Shown one piece after another: positions 54,455-62,888 of a stretch of DNA of 64,000 bases (its first letter is position 1; each line of letters starts with the position of its first letter). The stretch comes from Sphingobium sp. JS3065 (GTDB lineage: Bacteria > Pseudomonadota > Alphaproteobacteria > Sphingomonadales > Sphingomonadaceae). Made by a program: the position numbers and the translations under genes. The notes below the pieces were generated by a model. The model saw only the letters and a program-made list of their open reading frames with translations, was not told the DNA's origin and did not search any database. The stretch covers positions 2,046,001 through 2,110,000 of the forward strand of contig NZ_CP102664.1 of assembly GCF_026427355.1 (NCBI RefSeq). Direction: 5' to 3'.

Positions 54455-56656
54455 TCAGCCCACCAAAACAATGCGCGCAGCCCGCCCCAGCGCATGGGAA
54501 CCTATCTGCCGCACCTCTACCGCCACTTCGCCCCCGCTCCCCATATCCTCGGCCACCGCCGCCGCGTCATAGGTCCAGACGGGTTGATCGGTGACGATCC
54601 GGCGCACCGCATCCGCCCCCGCCCACAGGGTCAGTTCATAAGCTTCCCGATCCTCGCCCAGCGGCACGTCGGTTCCGCTGGTCCAGCGCCACCCGTTCCT
54701 GCTCCGCCTCGTCCAGCCGACGGTCCAGCCACCCCCGCCGTCCGGCCGCGCCGTCACATGAACCGGGGAAGGCGGCGCCACGGCCTCCCCCGACACCGTC
54801 AACAGCGCCTCGCTCGGCTCGCTGTCCCCGACGCCGATCGCCGCGACCCGGACGCCTCCGCCCATCTCCGAAACCCCGCCATAGGCGGCAAACGGCTCGA
54901 TCAGCCGATCCTCCTCCAACAACAGGAAATGCTCGCCCGCCTCATGGAACGCCATCGCCCATTCGGTTCCGAACAGCCCCCGCCGCAACCCCTCCAGCCG
55001 GAAGCTCGCCTCGCCGGTCTGCACCGCATGGCTGAACTGGATCAGTTCCCGCCCGACCAGACACAGGTTGCGCCCCAGCGCCAGCGCCGCCTCATCCGCC
55101 CCGTGCAATTCCATATCCGCCGCCAGCAAAGTGACCTGAACGGCATGGACAGCATCGATCAACGTCGCGCTCCCCGCTGGCAATGGAGCGTCCACCCGCC
55201 CCATCACCGCCCGGCCCGCCGTCCGCCCGACAGGCGAAGCCTCCCCCGTCGCGCCGATGGCGAAAAGCGCCGCGCCGCGCCACCCTTCGCCACCGCTCGC
55301 CGCCGCCACGACGACCGGCGCCGTCGCCAGCCCGTCCCTGATCAGCGGCAAATCCGCCAGCATCAGCGTCGTCGGCCCATGCGGCCTGTCCGTCTGCCGC
55401 ACCACCGCGCCCGAAGACGCCCCCGCCGGTATCGCCGTCCCAGCCCCCGGCACGCGCCGAAGGGCCAGCCGCACGGCCATGGCCTCCCATTCCCGTTCCT
55501 CGATCCGCCAAAGCCCCGGCACGCCTTCGACCGTCACGACATCCCCCGGCCCGTGGCGCAGGGCGTCCCACCCGCACCGCAGCGTCATCGTCGCGCGCCC
55601 GGTCCAGGCCATCGCCATCTTCCGCGCCGCCAGCGCCCGCGCATCCTGACCCGACAGCACGACGGGCAGGTCCACCCCCTGCTCCAGCCGCCCCGGTCCC
55701 GGCCTGCCGATGCGCTGCACGCCCGCCTGATAATCACGCGCCGCATCATAATAGCGCACCGACAAAGCCACCGGCACGCCATCGGCGGCACCGCCCGACT
55801 GCTCGAACCCGTCCAAAGCCCGCCCATTCACCGCGCGGCACAGCCCAGCAGCCCCGACAACCGCTCCGCCTTCCGCCCCGGAAGCCCGCAGACGCAACCC
55901 GCCCTCTTCGGCCACGAAGGCAAGGTCGAACGCCTCCGCCAACGGCGCCAGCGCATCGCCCACATCCCTGCCGCTCGCCGCCATGCCGTCGACCCAACCC
56001 AGGCCGTCGCCCGTCAGCATCCCGCCGCTCAACTCGGCAACCATCCCGCCAACCGGAACCGCGCCCTCATCCGCCTCGATCTCGAAAGTCAGCGATGGAA
56101 TGCGATTGCCATAATCCGCCAGCGCCAGATCCTCGAACACCGCATAGGCGATCCCCCGATGCCCCGGCGTCAGCCCCAGCCCCTCCGCCGCAGCGATCAG
56201 CGGATCGACCGCCTGGTCCTCTCCCCCCATATGCAGCCGGAAAGCCCCCAGTTCCGTCTTGAAGTCCCCCGCCGCCCCGCGCAACAGGTTCCCGTCCGCC
56301 CAGACGCGCCGCACCGCCCGCACCGCCCGCGCCGACAGGGCCACCGCAAAACTCGCCGAATAGCTGTAGCTGGTGACGCTCGGCCGCCCCTTGCCCCCGC
56401 CGCTCCTGTGCCTGGTCTCCTTCAGGTCCGTCGCCCAGATCACCGTCCCCGCCACCCGCATCGTCCCGAACAGCCTGGGTATCTGCGACCCATAAGTGGA
56501 TGTCTGGACCTGCACCTCGGTCAACCGCCGCCCTTCGACCCCCTTGGGCTTGAACAGCACCGCATGATCGAAGGCATTGCCGATCAGCCCCCCGATGGCG
56601 CCACCCAGCGGCCCGCCAATGGCCGTGCCAAGGGCGGTCAACATAATCGTCGCCAT
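54455..56656 (-). CDS. GTA gp15-like phage tail hub protein
   Basis: 733-residue tail protein in the gp15 (megatron) position. A Gly/Ala-rich hydrophobic start (MLTALGTAIGGPLGGAIGGLIG) is followed by VQVQTSTYGSQIPRLFGTMR, the conserved phage tail protein beginning, then a long beta-rich body. RcGTA gp15 is around 1300 residues and carries a TIM-barrel domain; this one is much shorter and shows no such domain. TAGGAG precedes the ATG, eight bases after gp14. Confidence 0.88.
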   Translation of the reverse strand: MATIMLTALGTAIGGPLGGAIGGLIGNAFDHAVLFKPKGVEGRRLTEVQVQTSTYGSQIPRLFGTMRVAGTVIWATDLKETRHRSGGGKGRPSVTSYSYSASFAVALSARAVRAVRRVWADGNLLRGAAGDFKTELGAFRLHMGGEDQAVDPLIAAAEGLGLTPGHRGIAYAVFEDLALADYGNRIPSLTFEIEADEGAVPVGGMVAELSGGMLTGDGLGWVDGMAASGRDVGDALAPLAEAFDLAFVAEEGGLRLRASGAEGGAVVGAAGLCRAVNGRALDGFEQSGGAADGVPVALSVRYYDAARDYQAGVQRIGRPGPGRLEQGVDLPVVLSGQDARALAARKMAMAWTGRATMTLRCGWDALRHGPGDVVTVEGVPGLWRIEEREWEAMAVRLALRRVPGAGTAIPAGASSGAVVRQTDRPHGPTTLMLADLPLIRDGLATAPVVVAAASGGEGWRGAALFAIGATGEASPVGRTAGRAVMGRVDAPLPAGSATLIDAVHAVQVTLLAADMELHGADEAALALGRNLCLVGRELIQFSHAVQTGEASFRLEGLRRGLFGTEWAMAFHEAGEHFLLLEEDRLIEPFAAYGGVSEMGGGVRVAAIGVGDSEPSEALLTVSGEAVAPPSPVHVTARPDGGGGWTVGWTRRSRNGWRWTSGTDVPLGEDREAYELTLWAGADAVRRIVTDQPVWTYDAAAVAEDMGSGGEVAVEVRQIGSHALGRAARIVLVG

Positions 56657-56664
56657 ATCTTCTC

Positions 56665-57036
56665 CTATTTTGGCCGCCAGTAGCCCAGCACCGGCCAGGG
56701 CGAATCCCCCGGCATCTCCACCACGCGCCCCACGCCCGCATGGGCATGGACATGCCCGCCCGGCACAACGATCATCAGATGCAGTTGCAAAGGCCCCGGC
56801 CGCACCAACGCCAGATCGCCGTCACGCGCCGCCTTGACCCGCCGCAACCCCGCCGCCCGCAACCACTCCGCCGCCAGCCCCTCATCCCCCGACCGTAGCC
56901 CATAACCCTCCGGCGCGCGCCGCCCCAGCACCAGCGCCGCCAGCCCCACGCAGTCCAGCCCCCGCTCGACCGACCGCCCATGCAAGCGAAAGCGCGCGCC
57001 CACCAACGCCCGCGCCGCCGCCACGGCCGCGCTCAA
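56665..57036 (-). CDS. GTA gp14-like NlpC/P60 peptidase
   Basis: 123-residue cysteine peptidase expected to cut peptidoglycan during tail penetration. C29 (GLDCVGLAAL) and H86 (LQLHLMIV) with HVHAHA after it are the catalytic-site residues. It starts with TTG overlapping the stop of the DUF2163 gene (TTGA); a GTG four codons later is an alternative. Position after gp13 matches RcGTA. Confidence 0.88.
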   Translation of the reverse strand: MSAAVAAARALVGARFRLHGRSVERGLDCVGLAALVLGRRAPEGYGLRSGDEGLAAEWLRAAGLRRVKAARDGDLALVRPGPLQLHLMIVVPGGHVHAHAGVGRVVEMPGDSPWPVLGYWRPK

Positions 57037-57851
57037 GCCGCCCCCGGATAGCGCGTCAACAAATCCGTCCCCGGCAGATAAGGCTCCCCCCGAAAATTCA
57101 CGACATTGCCGAACCGCCCGGCGCAGGTCGCCAACTGCCGGTCACACCCCTCGGTCAGCAAGGCCAAGGCCCCCGCCTCCACCGCAAAAGGCGGCGGATC
57201 GGCCAGGCTCACGCCCTCCGCGTCATTATCCACCACCCCCTGCACGATCCCGCCATTGGCCCCGGTCAACCAGCGCAAAGTGCCGAACGCATAGGCCCCC
57301 GCCGCCAACCCGGAAACAGCCGCGACGACATCCTCCACGGCCTCGACAGCAACCACCCGCCGCCGCCCGGCCAGATCGACCCGGCACTGCCGGTCCCCCA
57401 ACGCCGCCCGGCAATCCGGCGAAGTCGAAGGCGCGACCGGCGCTTTCAAAGCCGCCATCGCTCCCACCAGCTCCGCCGTGAAGGCCCCCGCCCTGCGCGC
57501 CACCGCCCCCAACTCCCCGTGAGCCAGCAACAACCACAAATCCCCCGGAGCCTCCCACTCCGTCAGCCGCAATTCCAGCGCAGCCCCATCCCAGCGCCCC
57601 GCCATCAAATCCGCCTCACTGATCGCATCGGACACCAGAGCGCCCTCCACATCGGCGTCGCTCCCCTCGACCCCGATCCCGCTCCGCACGGCGGAGGGCG
57701 TCATCCCCGGCGCCGCCCGATACAGCAGATGCCCAACGGCCAAGTCCCGATCATGGCTGGTCAGCCCCATCGTCACCCCATCCCGCCGCTCGATCCGCCA
57801 GCAAAAGGCCAATGTCGCCAGCGGCCTGTCCAAAGCCTCCAGCCCGCTCAT
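57033..57851 (-). CDS. GTA gp13-like DUF2163 protein
   Basis: 272-residue DUF2163 family tail protein. The N-terminal WRIERRDGVTMGLTSHDRDL and the C-terminal TEGCDRQLATCAGRFGNVVN with FRGEPYLPGTDLL are family hallmarks; four Cys in the C-terminal part (SPDCRAALGDRQC and GCDRQLATC) bind an iron-sulfur cluster or metal in RcGTA baseplate hubs. The ATG at 57851 overlaps the preceding stop. The open frame extends further up to 58214 but only the part from 57851 fits. Confidence 0.92.
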   Translation of the reverse strand: MSGLEALDRPLATLAFCWRIERRDGVTMGLTSHDRDLAVGHLLYRAAPGMTPSAVRSGIGVEGSDADVEGALVSDAISEADLMAGRWDGAALELRLTEWEAPGDLWLLLAHGELGAVARRAGAFTAELVGAMAALKAPVAPSTSPDCRAALGDRQCRVDLAGRRRVVAVEAVEDVVAAVSGLAAGAYAFGTLRWLTGANGGIVQGVVDNDAEGVSLADPPPFAVEAGALALLTEGCDRQLATCAGRFGNVVNFRGEPYLPGTDLLTRYPGAA

Positions 57852-60175
57852 TCGCGTATCTCCACCAAGGGCACCGAAGGCGCTTCCCCCGCCGCGAATG
57901 TCGCCCGGTTGATATCCAGCCGATCCTCGGCAAAGCGCACCGGCACATCGAACCGGAACCCCGCCGTCAGTACCGCGCCCTCCGCCGGAGCCACATCGAA
58001 AGCGATCACCCCCAGGCCGGAATGGCTCCAGCCCCCGACCATCTCGGTCCCATCCACGGCGACCCGGATAGTTCCCGCCACCGGCCGCGTGATCCGCCGC
58101 GCCTGCGCCTCCTCGCCCAGCCCATAAAAGCGCTGCAACGGAAACTCTGCCCGCACCCCGTCGCCCAGCCCCAGCCGCTGGTCCAAAGGCCCCGGCACAC
58201 CGCCCACGCCGCAACTCCGGTCATCATAAGGATCGGTGAACCGAAACCCCCGCGCCGCCCCCCGCCGCGCCCGGAAAAAGGCGATCAGCACCGCCATATC
58301 CGCCTCCGACCGCACCCCCGGCCCCGCGTCGAAGGACAGGCGCGCATCCGCCCAGTCGCTGCTCCGCCGCTCATGCCCGGAAACGCTCTCCACGATCTGC
58401 GTCGAGAAAGCGGGTGAAACGCTCGCCTCCCGCCCTACGCCCAAAGGAAAAGCGACATCGTCAAAGGCCTGCACATCATCCTCCCCATCCAGCCGGAAGC
58501 AGGTGAAGCCGTCCCGCGCCACCTGCGGCAACGCCCAGACAAAGACCGCCGCCGTCCCCCGCTTCACCGCAGCATCCGCCGCCGCCGCAATCTCCCGCCA
58601 CTGCCCGGCATCCTCGCCCCGCAGCACGAAGCCCGAAAAATAATGCTGCTCATGAACCGGATAGCCCAGCCGCCCGACCGCCAGTTCGATCCCCAGCGCG
58701 GTCAGCCGCTCCCGCCCCTCCGTCACCCAGTCATAATCCTCCAACTGCAAAACGTCGAAAGCCGGCGAAGCCCATCCCAATGGCATGTTCGCCCGCTTCG
58801 CCTCCGGCGCCAGCGGATCGAGCACGGTCGGCAGATAGGCCAGCAAATGCGTCACCGCCCCCGGCGCCACCCCTTTCACCCAGCCGCAAAGCGCCGCCGT
58901 CGAAGCCGCCAGCACCTCCCCCGCCCGATCCAGCAAAGCCTTCTGGGCCGCACTCAAAACCCCCCGAACATCCGGGATGGAAACCAGCAAGCCGCCAAAG
59001 GCCGCCCGCGCCGCATCGTCATACAGGCAGATGCGCCCATCTCCCGGCATCACCCACCACCACGGCTCCCCCACCTGAAACTTGATCGAAATCCCAGCCG
59101 CCAAGCCAATGGAAACAAAGGCCCCCGCAACCACCCGCAAATAGCTCATCGCCCCATCATGCGCGGGCGAGAGCAAAGTCGAAGGCGGCGACCACCCCGT
59201 CAGCGCGGGCGACCCGTCCTCGGCCCGCTGCTTCCAGTCGTTCCAGCAATGCGCATCGAACAATTCATAGGAAAGCGACCAGATCACCCCCAGCCCCAGC
59301 GCCCTGGCCCTCTGCGCGAAATCCGCATGCCAGGCCGCGCAAGCCGCATTCAGCACCCCGCCCGCCAGGCTGACGTAAAATCCGCCCCCCACCGGTTCCA
59401 GCCGGAAATAATGGCTCATCCCGACATAATGGTTGATGTCCCCGCGATAGCCCAGCGCATGGATCGAAGCGACGATCCGCTCCGGCGTCTGGTTGAAGCA
59501 ATCGTCATAGCCCGTCGCCATCGACAGCCCATGCTCCGGCAACACCACGTCGCCCACGCGCAGGACGGAGCCTGCCCCGTCGCAACTTATCCCGGACAGT
59601 TCACACCAACCCTCAACCCCGGCGGCAAAGGGCGTGCTCCCCGCATCATAATCGGGCGCGGCCAGCGAGATGAACATCCGGTCGACATCCCCCGCCCAGA
59701 CCGCCTCGCCCTCGCTCAGCAGAAAGCCGCTCCTCACATCGGCAAAATCCAATGTGACGACAGCATCTTCTGCCCCACCGCTCGCATAGTTCCACAAGCG
59801 CACATACCAGGACCGCGGCACGCCCTCCGCATCCCGCCCCTCGATGGTCAGCGTCGGCCCATGCGTCTCGTCCAGCCGCCGCAGCCCGCCGCTCCGCCAC
59901 CGAAAGCGCAGCACGCAATCGCGAAAATCCCGATCCGCCTCATAGGCCAGCAGGGCATGGCTCCACTTGTCCTCCGCCTCCCAGATCAGCCCCGCCAGAT
60001 CGCCCGACCCATAGAAAACGGCATCCACCCGCAAGGCATCCGGCGCGCTGGTGACGACACTCGCCATCATCGGGCGGGGGAAATTGACGGTCCAATGGGT
60101 CGGCGCGAACCGCTTCATGAACCGCGCTTCCTGCCCCCGCCGTGCATCCGCCAGCCAATAGCTCAAAGCACTCAT
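57848..60175 (-). CDS. Fusion of TIM-barrel-like domain and GTA gp12 (DUF2460)
   Basis: 775 residues. The last 210 are a DUF2460 domain (SPAFSTQIVESVSGHERRSS, then FFRARRGAARGFRFTDPYDD), which alone makes RcGTA gp12, the distal tail protein. The first about 560 residues are extra: an N-terminal beta-rich part (to about 200) and a Trp-rich, TIM-barrel-like part (SIHALGYRGDINHYVGMSHY, WSLSYELFDAHCWNDWKQRA and DVLQLEDYDWVTEG). The latter recalls the TIM barrel of non-contractile tail sheath proteins or RcGTA gp15. Its ATG overlaps the tape-measure stop. Confidence 0.88.
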   Translation of the reverse strand: MSALSYWLADARRGQEARFMKRFAPTHWTVNFPRPMMASVVTSAPDALRVDAVFYGSGDLAGLIWEAEDKWSHALLAYEADRDFRDCVLRFRWRSGGLRRLDETHGPTLTIEGRDAEGVPRSWYVRLWNYASGGAEDAVVTLDFADVRSGFLLSEGEAVWAGDVDRMFISLAAPDYDAGSTPFAAGVEGWCELSGISCDGAGSVLRVGDVVLPEHGLSMATGYDDCFNQTPERIVASIHALGYRGDINHYVGMSHYFRLEPVGGGFYVSLAGGVLNAACAAWHADFAQRARALGLGVIWSLSYELFDAHCWNDWKQRAEDGSPALTGWSPPSTLLSPAHDGAMSYLRVVAGAFVSIGLAAGISIKFQVGEPWWWVMPGDGRICLYDDAARAAFGGLLVSIPDVRGVLSAAQKALLDRAGEVLAASTAALCGWVKGVAPGAVTHLLAYLPTVLDPLAPEAKRANMPLGWASPAFDVLQLEDYDWVTEGRERLTALGIELAVGRLGYPVHEQHYFSGFVLRGEDAGQWREIAAAADAAVKRGTAAVFVWALPQVARDGFTCFRLDGEDDVQAFDDVAFPLGVGREASVSPAFSTQIVESVSGHERRSSDWADARLSFDAGPGVRSEADMAVLIAFFRARRGAARGFRFTDPYDDRSCGVGGVPGPLDQRLGLGDGVRAEFPLQRFYGLGEEAQARRITRPVAGTIRVAVDGTEMVGGWSHSGLGVIAFDVAPAEGAVLTAGFRFDVPVRFAEDRLDINRATFAAGEAPSVPLVEIRE

Positions 60176-60711
60176 CCGCTGATCGCCCCCCTCACGGCCC
60201 TCGCCACCTGCCGCGCACTGCGCGAAAGCAGTCGGGCGCTATCCGCCCCCTGCCCCTGCACCGCGATGCTCACCCGCACATCCCGCACCCCGCCGCCGCC
60301 GTTGGGCACGACCTGCCCGCTCGCCGTCGGCACGAAGACCTCCGGCCCCCGCTCCCCCACGACATAGGCCCGCCCCGGCGCCACCGGCCCGCCAGTCGCC
60401 CGCCCCGGCAGGCCCAGCACGGACGCCGCCAACCCGACCAGCCCACCGCCGCCGACACTGTCCATCCCCACCCGCAACGCATTGGCAGCGATGTCATCCA
60501 GCACCCGCAGAGCGACAGCCTTCAGTTCCTCGAACCCGAACTTCCCGGACCGGGCGGCCCGCAGCAACTCCCGCTCGATCCGCCGCCCGGCCCGCTCCGC
60601 ACCGTTCGCGAGAGTCCCTTCCAATTCCTCCCGCATGACGCCCACATCCTGGGCCAATCCCCGCGTATCCGCCCGCACCCGCACGACCAGATTGTCGATT
60701 TCCTCGTCCAT
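60172..60711 (-). CDS. GTA gp11-like tail tape measure protein
   Basis: 179 residues, a very short tape measure. A helical N-terminal half (NLVVRVRADTRGLAQDVGVM) is followed by a Gly-rich stretch (GGGGLVGLAASVLGLPGRAT) and the conserved tail end GPVAPGRAYVVGERGPEVFV. GTA particles have short tails, so the length fits. GGGGGCGGG lies before the ATG at 60711. Confidence 0.88.
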   Translation of the reverse strand: MDEEIDNLVVRVRADTRGLAQDVGVMREELEGTLANGAERAGRRIERELLRAARSGKFGFEELKAVALRVLDDIAANALRVGMDSVGGGGLVGLAASVLGLPGRATGGPVAPGRAYVVGERGPEVFVPTASGQVVPNGGGGVRDVRVSIAVQGQGADSARLLSRSARQVARAVRGAISG

Positions 60712-60745
60712 CCCGCCCCCCAAAGCTCATTTTGAAGCACAACAT

Positions 60746-60769
60746 GCTCCTGCGAAGGCAGGAGCCCAG
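60746..60769. repeat. Short palindromic repeat, family B
   Basis: GCTCCTGC-GAAG-GCAGGAGC hairpin followed by CCAG, in the gap 60712-60855 inside the GTA cluster; matches 30769-30793. Confidence 0.7.
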
Positions 60770-60810
60770 AGCTTGGAACTGACTTCCCGCCCCGACCCCA
60801 CACCCCCACC

Positions 60811-60840
60811 CCGTTCGTTTCGAGCGAAGTCGAGAAACGG
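60811..60840. repeat. Palindromic repeat unit, family A
   Basis: CCGTTCGTTTCGAGCGAAGT ending in CGAGAAACGG, an inverted repeat sharing CCGTTCG and GAGCGAAGTCGA with the element at 39760, just downstream of the gp10.1 gene. Confidence 0.7.
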
Positions 60841-60855
60841 AGTCACCCCCAAGCC

Positions 60856-61053
60856 TCAATCCGGCATCCCGGCCCGCAACCTCTCCAACTCCCCCCGATC
60901 CATCCCCACCCACGCTTCCTCCTCATCCCCGCGAGCCGCCCGCAAAACGCTCTCCAGTTCCGCCGGGGTCGACCGCCAGAATTCCTCCGGCCGCCACCCC
61001 AGCAACCACCCCGCGACCCCGGCCAGCCGCGCCGCCGCCTTGAAAAAGCTCAT
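60856..61053 (-). CDS. GTA gp10.1-like tail assembly chaperone
   Basis: 65 residues: MSFFKAAARLAGVAGWLLGW, RPEEFWRSTPAELESVLRAA then WVGMDRGELERLRAGMPD. This matches small phage tail assembly chaperones found between gp10 and the tape measure. The ATG overlaps the gp10 stop (ATGA). The W-R-P-x-E-F-W motif is characteristic. Confidence 0.85.
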   Translation of the reverse strand: MSFFKAAARLAGVAGWLLGWRPEEFWRSTPAELESVLRAARGDEEEAWVGMDRGELERLRAGMPD

Positions 61054-61361
61054 CGTCCCCCCAGAATCTGCCCCAATATCCCGCGCAACACCGGCGTCAG
61101 CTTCGCCAGGCCAACCGCCACAATCGCTTCGCCCAACGCCTCCCGCGTCAGCCCTGCGGGCGGCTCCGCCAGACAATGCCAGAGCAGCCCCGCCATCTCG
61201 GCCAGCGACAGCTTCCCGTCCGCCGCCCGCTCCACCAGCGAGAACAACGGTCCCAACTCTTCCTCAGCCGCCACCAAAGCCGCAAAACTGGGCCGCAGCA
61301 CGAACCGCTCACCCCCCAGTTCCAGCGCCGCCTCCCCCCTGGCCCCGTTAGCCCCGCTCAC
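61050..61361 (-). CDS. GTA gp10 family protein
   Basis: 103 residues of the gene transfer agent gp10 family. Seen: LELGGERFVLRPSFAALVAA with EEELGPLFSLVERA, then AEMAGLLWHCLAEPPAGLTR, GEAIVAVGLAKLTPVLRGIL. It starts with GTG overlapping the gp9 stop (GTGA). The family is found almost only in GTA clusters, which supports the GTA reading of this region. Confidence 0.9.
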   Translation of the reverse strand: MSGANGARGEAALELGGERFVLRPSFAALVAAEEELGPLFSLVERAADGKLSLAEMAGLLWHCLAEPPAGLTREALGEAIVAVGLAKLTPVLRGILGQILGGR

Positions 61362-61765
61362 AGCGACACCACCGGGCCGGAGCTTTCCAGGCTCAGCGCA
61401 TAATTGCGCTCCCCATTATAATCCCCGGCATAGTCCAGCCGCGTCACCAGGAACCGCCCGCGCATCTTCTCGCCGCTTTCGAAGCTCAGCTCATAATCGC
61501 CGATGGTCCCCGCCAGCGCATGGTTGCGCAGCCGCACCTCCGCCGCCGATCCGGTGAAAATCCCAGCCGCCGACACGCTGACCGACCGCACCCCCGCACC
61601 CGACAGCAATTCGCGCCAACCGCCCGAATCCTTGCTGGTGACATTCACCGCCTCGCCATTGACGGACAATTGCGTCGTGCGCATCCCCGCCACCGTGGCG
61701 TAGGCGACCGGCGCCTCGCCATCCCCGATCTTCAACAGAAACGCGCTTCCTTTTTCCACGCCCAT
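61358..61765 (-). CDS. GTA gp9-like phage major tail protein
   Basis: 135-residue tail tube protein (TP901-1 type). MGVEKGSAFLLKIGDGEAPV opens the fold, AGMRTTQLSVNGEAVNVTSK and SGGWRELLSGAGVRSVSVSA follow, and the C-terminal half ends in YALSLESSGPVVSL. GGAGGAG lies before the ATG at 61765; the frame upstream to 61891 is not supported. It begins the second transcriptional block of the cluster, next to the opposite-strand gene at 61824. Confidence 0.9.
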   Translation of the reverse strand: MGVEKGSAFLLKIGDGEAPVAYATVAGMRTTQLSVNGEAVNVTSKDSGGWRELLSGAGVRSVSVSAAGIFTGSAAEVRLRNHALAGTIGDYELSFESGEKMRGRFLVTRLDYAGDYNGERNYALSLESSGPVVSL

Positions 61766-61823
61766 GGCGCATTCTCCTCCAAGATAAACCGTGCAAGAAT
61801 CGGGATTTAGAGAGAGGCCTGAA

Positions 61824-62147
61824 ATGTTCGTGACCGCCCCCCTGATGCTGCTGCTCGCCGCCGCCCCGCAAAGCGGCGACGCCGTCGGCAATGGCCGAAA
61901 GGCCTATTCGGAATGCCTGTCGAAACAGGTTCAGCCCGCCATCGACAAGAAACTGACGCTCGGCGATTTCCAGTCCACGCTAAAGGCCCAGTGCGGCGAC
62001 AAGGAAGCCGCCTTCCGCGCCGCCATCGTCGCGGACGACAAGTCCAGCGGCATGTCGGAAAAGGATGCCCAATCCGACGCCGACGACCAGATCAGCGAAT
62101 ATAGGGACAAGATCGTCGGAGAATATGAAGACTATTCGAAGTCCTGA
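61824..62147 (+). CDS. Secreted small protein nested in the GTA cluster, opposite strand
   Basis: 107 residues: signal peptide MFVTAPLMLLLAAAPQSGDA, then a helical mature part (NGRKAYSECLSKQVQPAIDK, LGDFQSTLKAQCGDKEAAFR) with two Cys, and an acidic end (QSDADDQISEYRDKIVGEYE). AGAGAGG precedes the ATG. No family is recognised. It is the only plus-strand gene between 53912 and 64000 and separates gp9 from the DUF3168 gene, so its promoter may lie in the 58 bases before it. Confidence 0.8.
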   Translation: MFVTAPLMLLLAAAPQSGDAVGNGRKAYSECLSKQVQPAIDKKLTLGDFQSTLKAQCGDKEAAFRAAIVADDKSSGMSEKDAQSDADDQISEYRDKIVGEYEDYSKS

Positions 62148-62160
62148 CACCCCCACATTC

Positions 62161-62210
62161 CCCTCCCTTCCAGGGAGGGGTCAGGGGTGGGTGCGAGCGT
62201 AGCGAGCTTC
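62161..62210. repeat. Repeat element, family C fragment
   Basis: CCCTCCCTTCCAGGGAGGGG followed by a GGGTGCGAGCGTAGCGAGC stretch, in the gap 62148-62289 inside the GTA cluster. It shares the GCGAGCGTAGCGAG core with the element at 45570-45700. Confidence 0.6.
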
Positions 62211-62289
62211 AGGCCTGGCCGCTAAAATCGCCGCCGATGCCGCGCCAATCCCTCGCCCCCTATCCCCACACGTCTTGATCGGGACACCC

Positions 62290-62685
62290 CTAAACCCGCA
62301 CCACCCGCATCCGATAATCCGCCAAAGCCTGCCACGCGTCCCGCGCGCCCGTCCGCGCCACCCGCGACCGCGCCAGCCGCGCCCCGACGACCCGCCAGCC
62401 CCCGCCAGGCTCCAACACCCGCAAAACCGCATCGACCCGCCCCAGCAAAGCGGCCAGCCGCGCAGGCGCTTCCCCCGCGTCGTACAGGCTGACGGTCACC
62501 ACCAGTTCCCGCCCATCGACATCCTTCGCCCCCCATTCCAGCGCCACGCAGTCCCCCACCACGCCATAGGGCGCGCTAGCCCGCCCCGGCGCGCCGTCGA
62601 ACAGCCCGTTCAACCCCGCCATCAATTCCGCATCCCCGCGCAGGGCCGCCACGACCGCCCCGCGCACCGCCACCTCCGCGCTCAT
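62290..62685 (-). CDS. GTA gp8-like DUF3168 protein
   Basis: 131-residue DUF3168 family tail completion protein. MSAEVAVRGAVVAALRGDAE then FDGAPGRASAPYGVVGDCV and KDVDGRELVVTVSLYDAGEA are typical, with a C-terminal WQALADYRMRVVRV. ATG 62685 overlaps the preceding stop (ATGA); a GTG two codons earlier is possible. Confidence 0.9.
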   Translation of the reverse strand: MSAEVAVRGAVVAALRGDAELMAGLNGLFDGAPGRASAPYGVVGDCVALEWGAKDVDGRELVVTVSLYDAGEAPARLAALLGRVDAVLRVLEPGGGWRVVGARLARSRVARTGARDAWQALADYRMRVVRV

Positions 62686-62888
62686 CGCCACGCCCTTCCG
62701 TTATTCCGGCCCGCTTCCCGCAGCGCCAGATCGCCCATCCACCGCCGCTTGAGGCCAGCCCCGGACAGGCGCACCACCTCACCCTCGACCAAAGCCTCCT
62801 CGACCCCGGCCTCCAAAGCCGCCGCCGCGATCCCCCGCCGCCGCGCCTCGACGCGCTCCTCCACCAGCGCCATCAACCGCGCCATCAT
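62682..62888 (-). CDS. Small GTA cluster protein in gp7 position
   Basis: 68 residues from the ATG at 62888, which overlaps the stop of the connector gene; another ATG at 62909 would add seven. MMARLMALVEERVEARRRGI, EEALVEGEVVRLSGAGLKRR and WMGDLALREAGRN show a helical N-terminus and a beta-like end. RcGTA gp7 (head closure) is longer; similarity is not evident, so function is inferred from position only. Confidence 0.7.
   Translation of the reverse strand: MMARLMALVEERVEARRRGIAAAALEAGVEEALVEGEVVRLSGAGLKRRWMGDLALREAGRNNGRAWR

Noticed and set aside
54278..56683. Plus-strand open frame of 801 codons across the tail hub gene
   Set aside because: Arg/Pro/His-rich translation typical of antisense shadows in GC-rich DNA; the minus-strand tail protein is supported by family motifs and gene order.
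58643..60367. Plus-strand open frame of 574 codons across the gp12 fusion gene
   Set aside because: Same antisense shadow pattern, no ribosome site, and it spans two real overlapping genes.
60811..60840. Phage attachment site at the GTA cluster
   Set aside because: The palindrome recurs at 39760 and 51784 as a dispersed repeat and no integrase is present, so it is not an att site.
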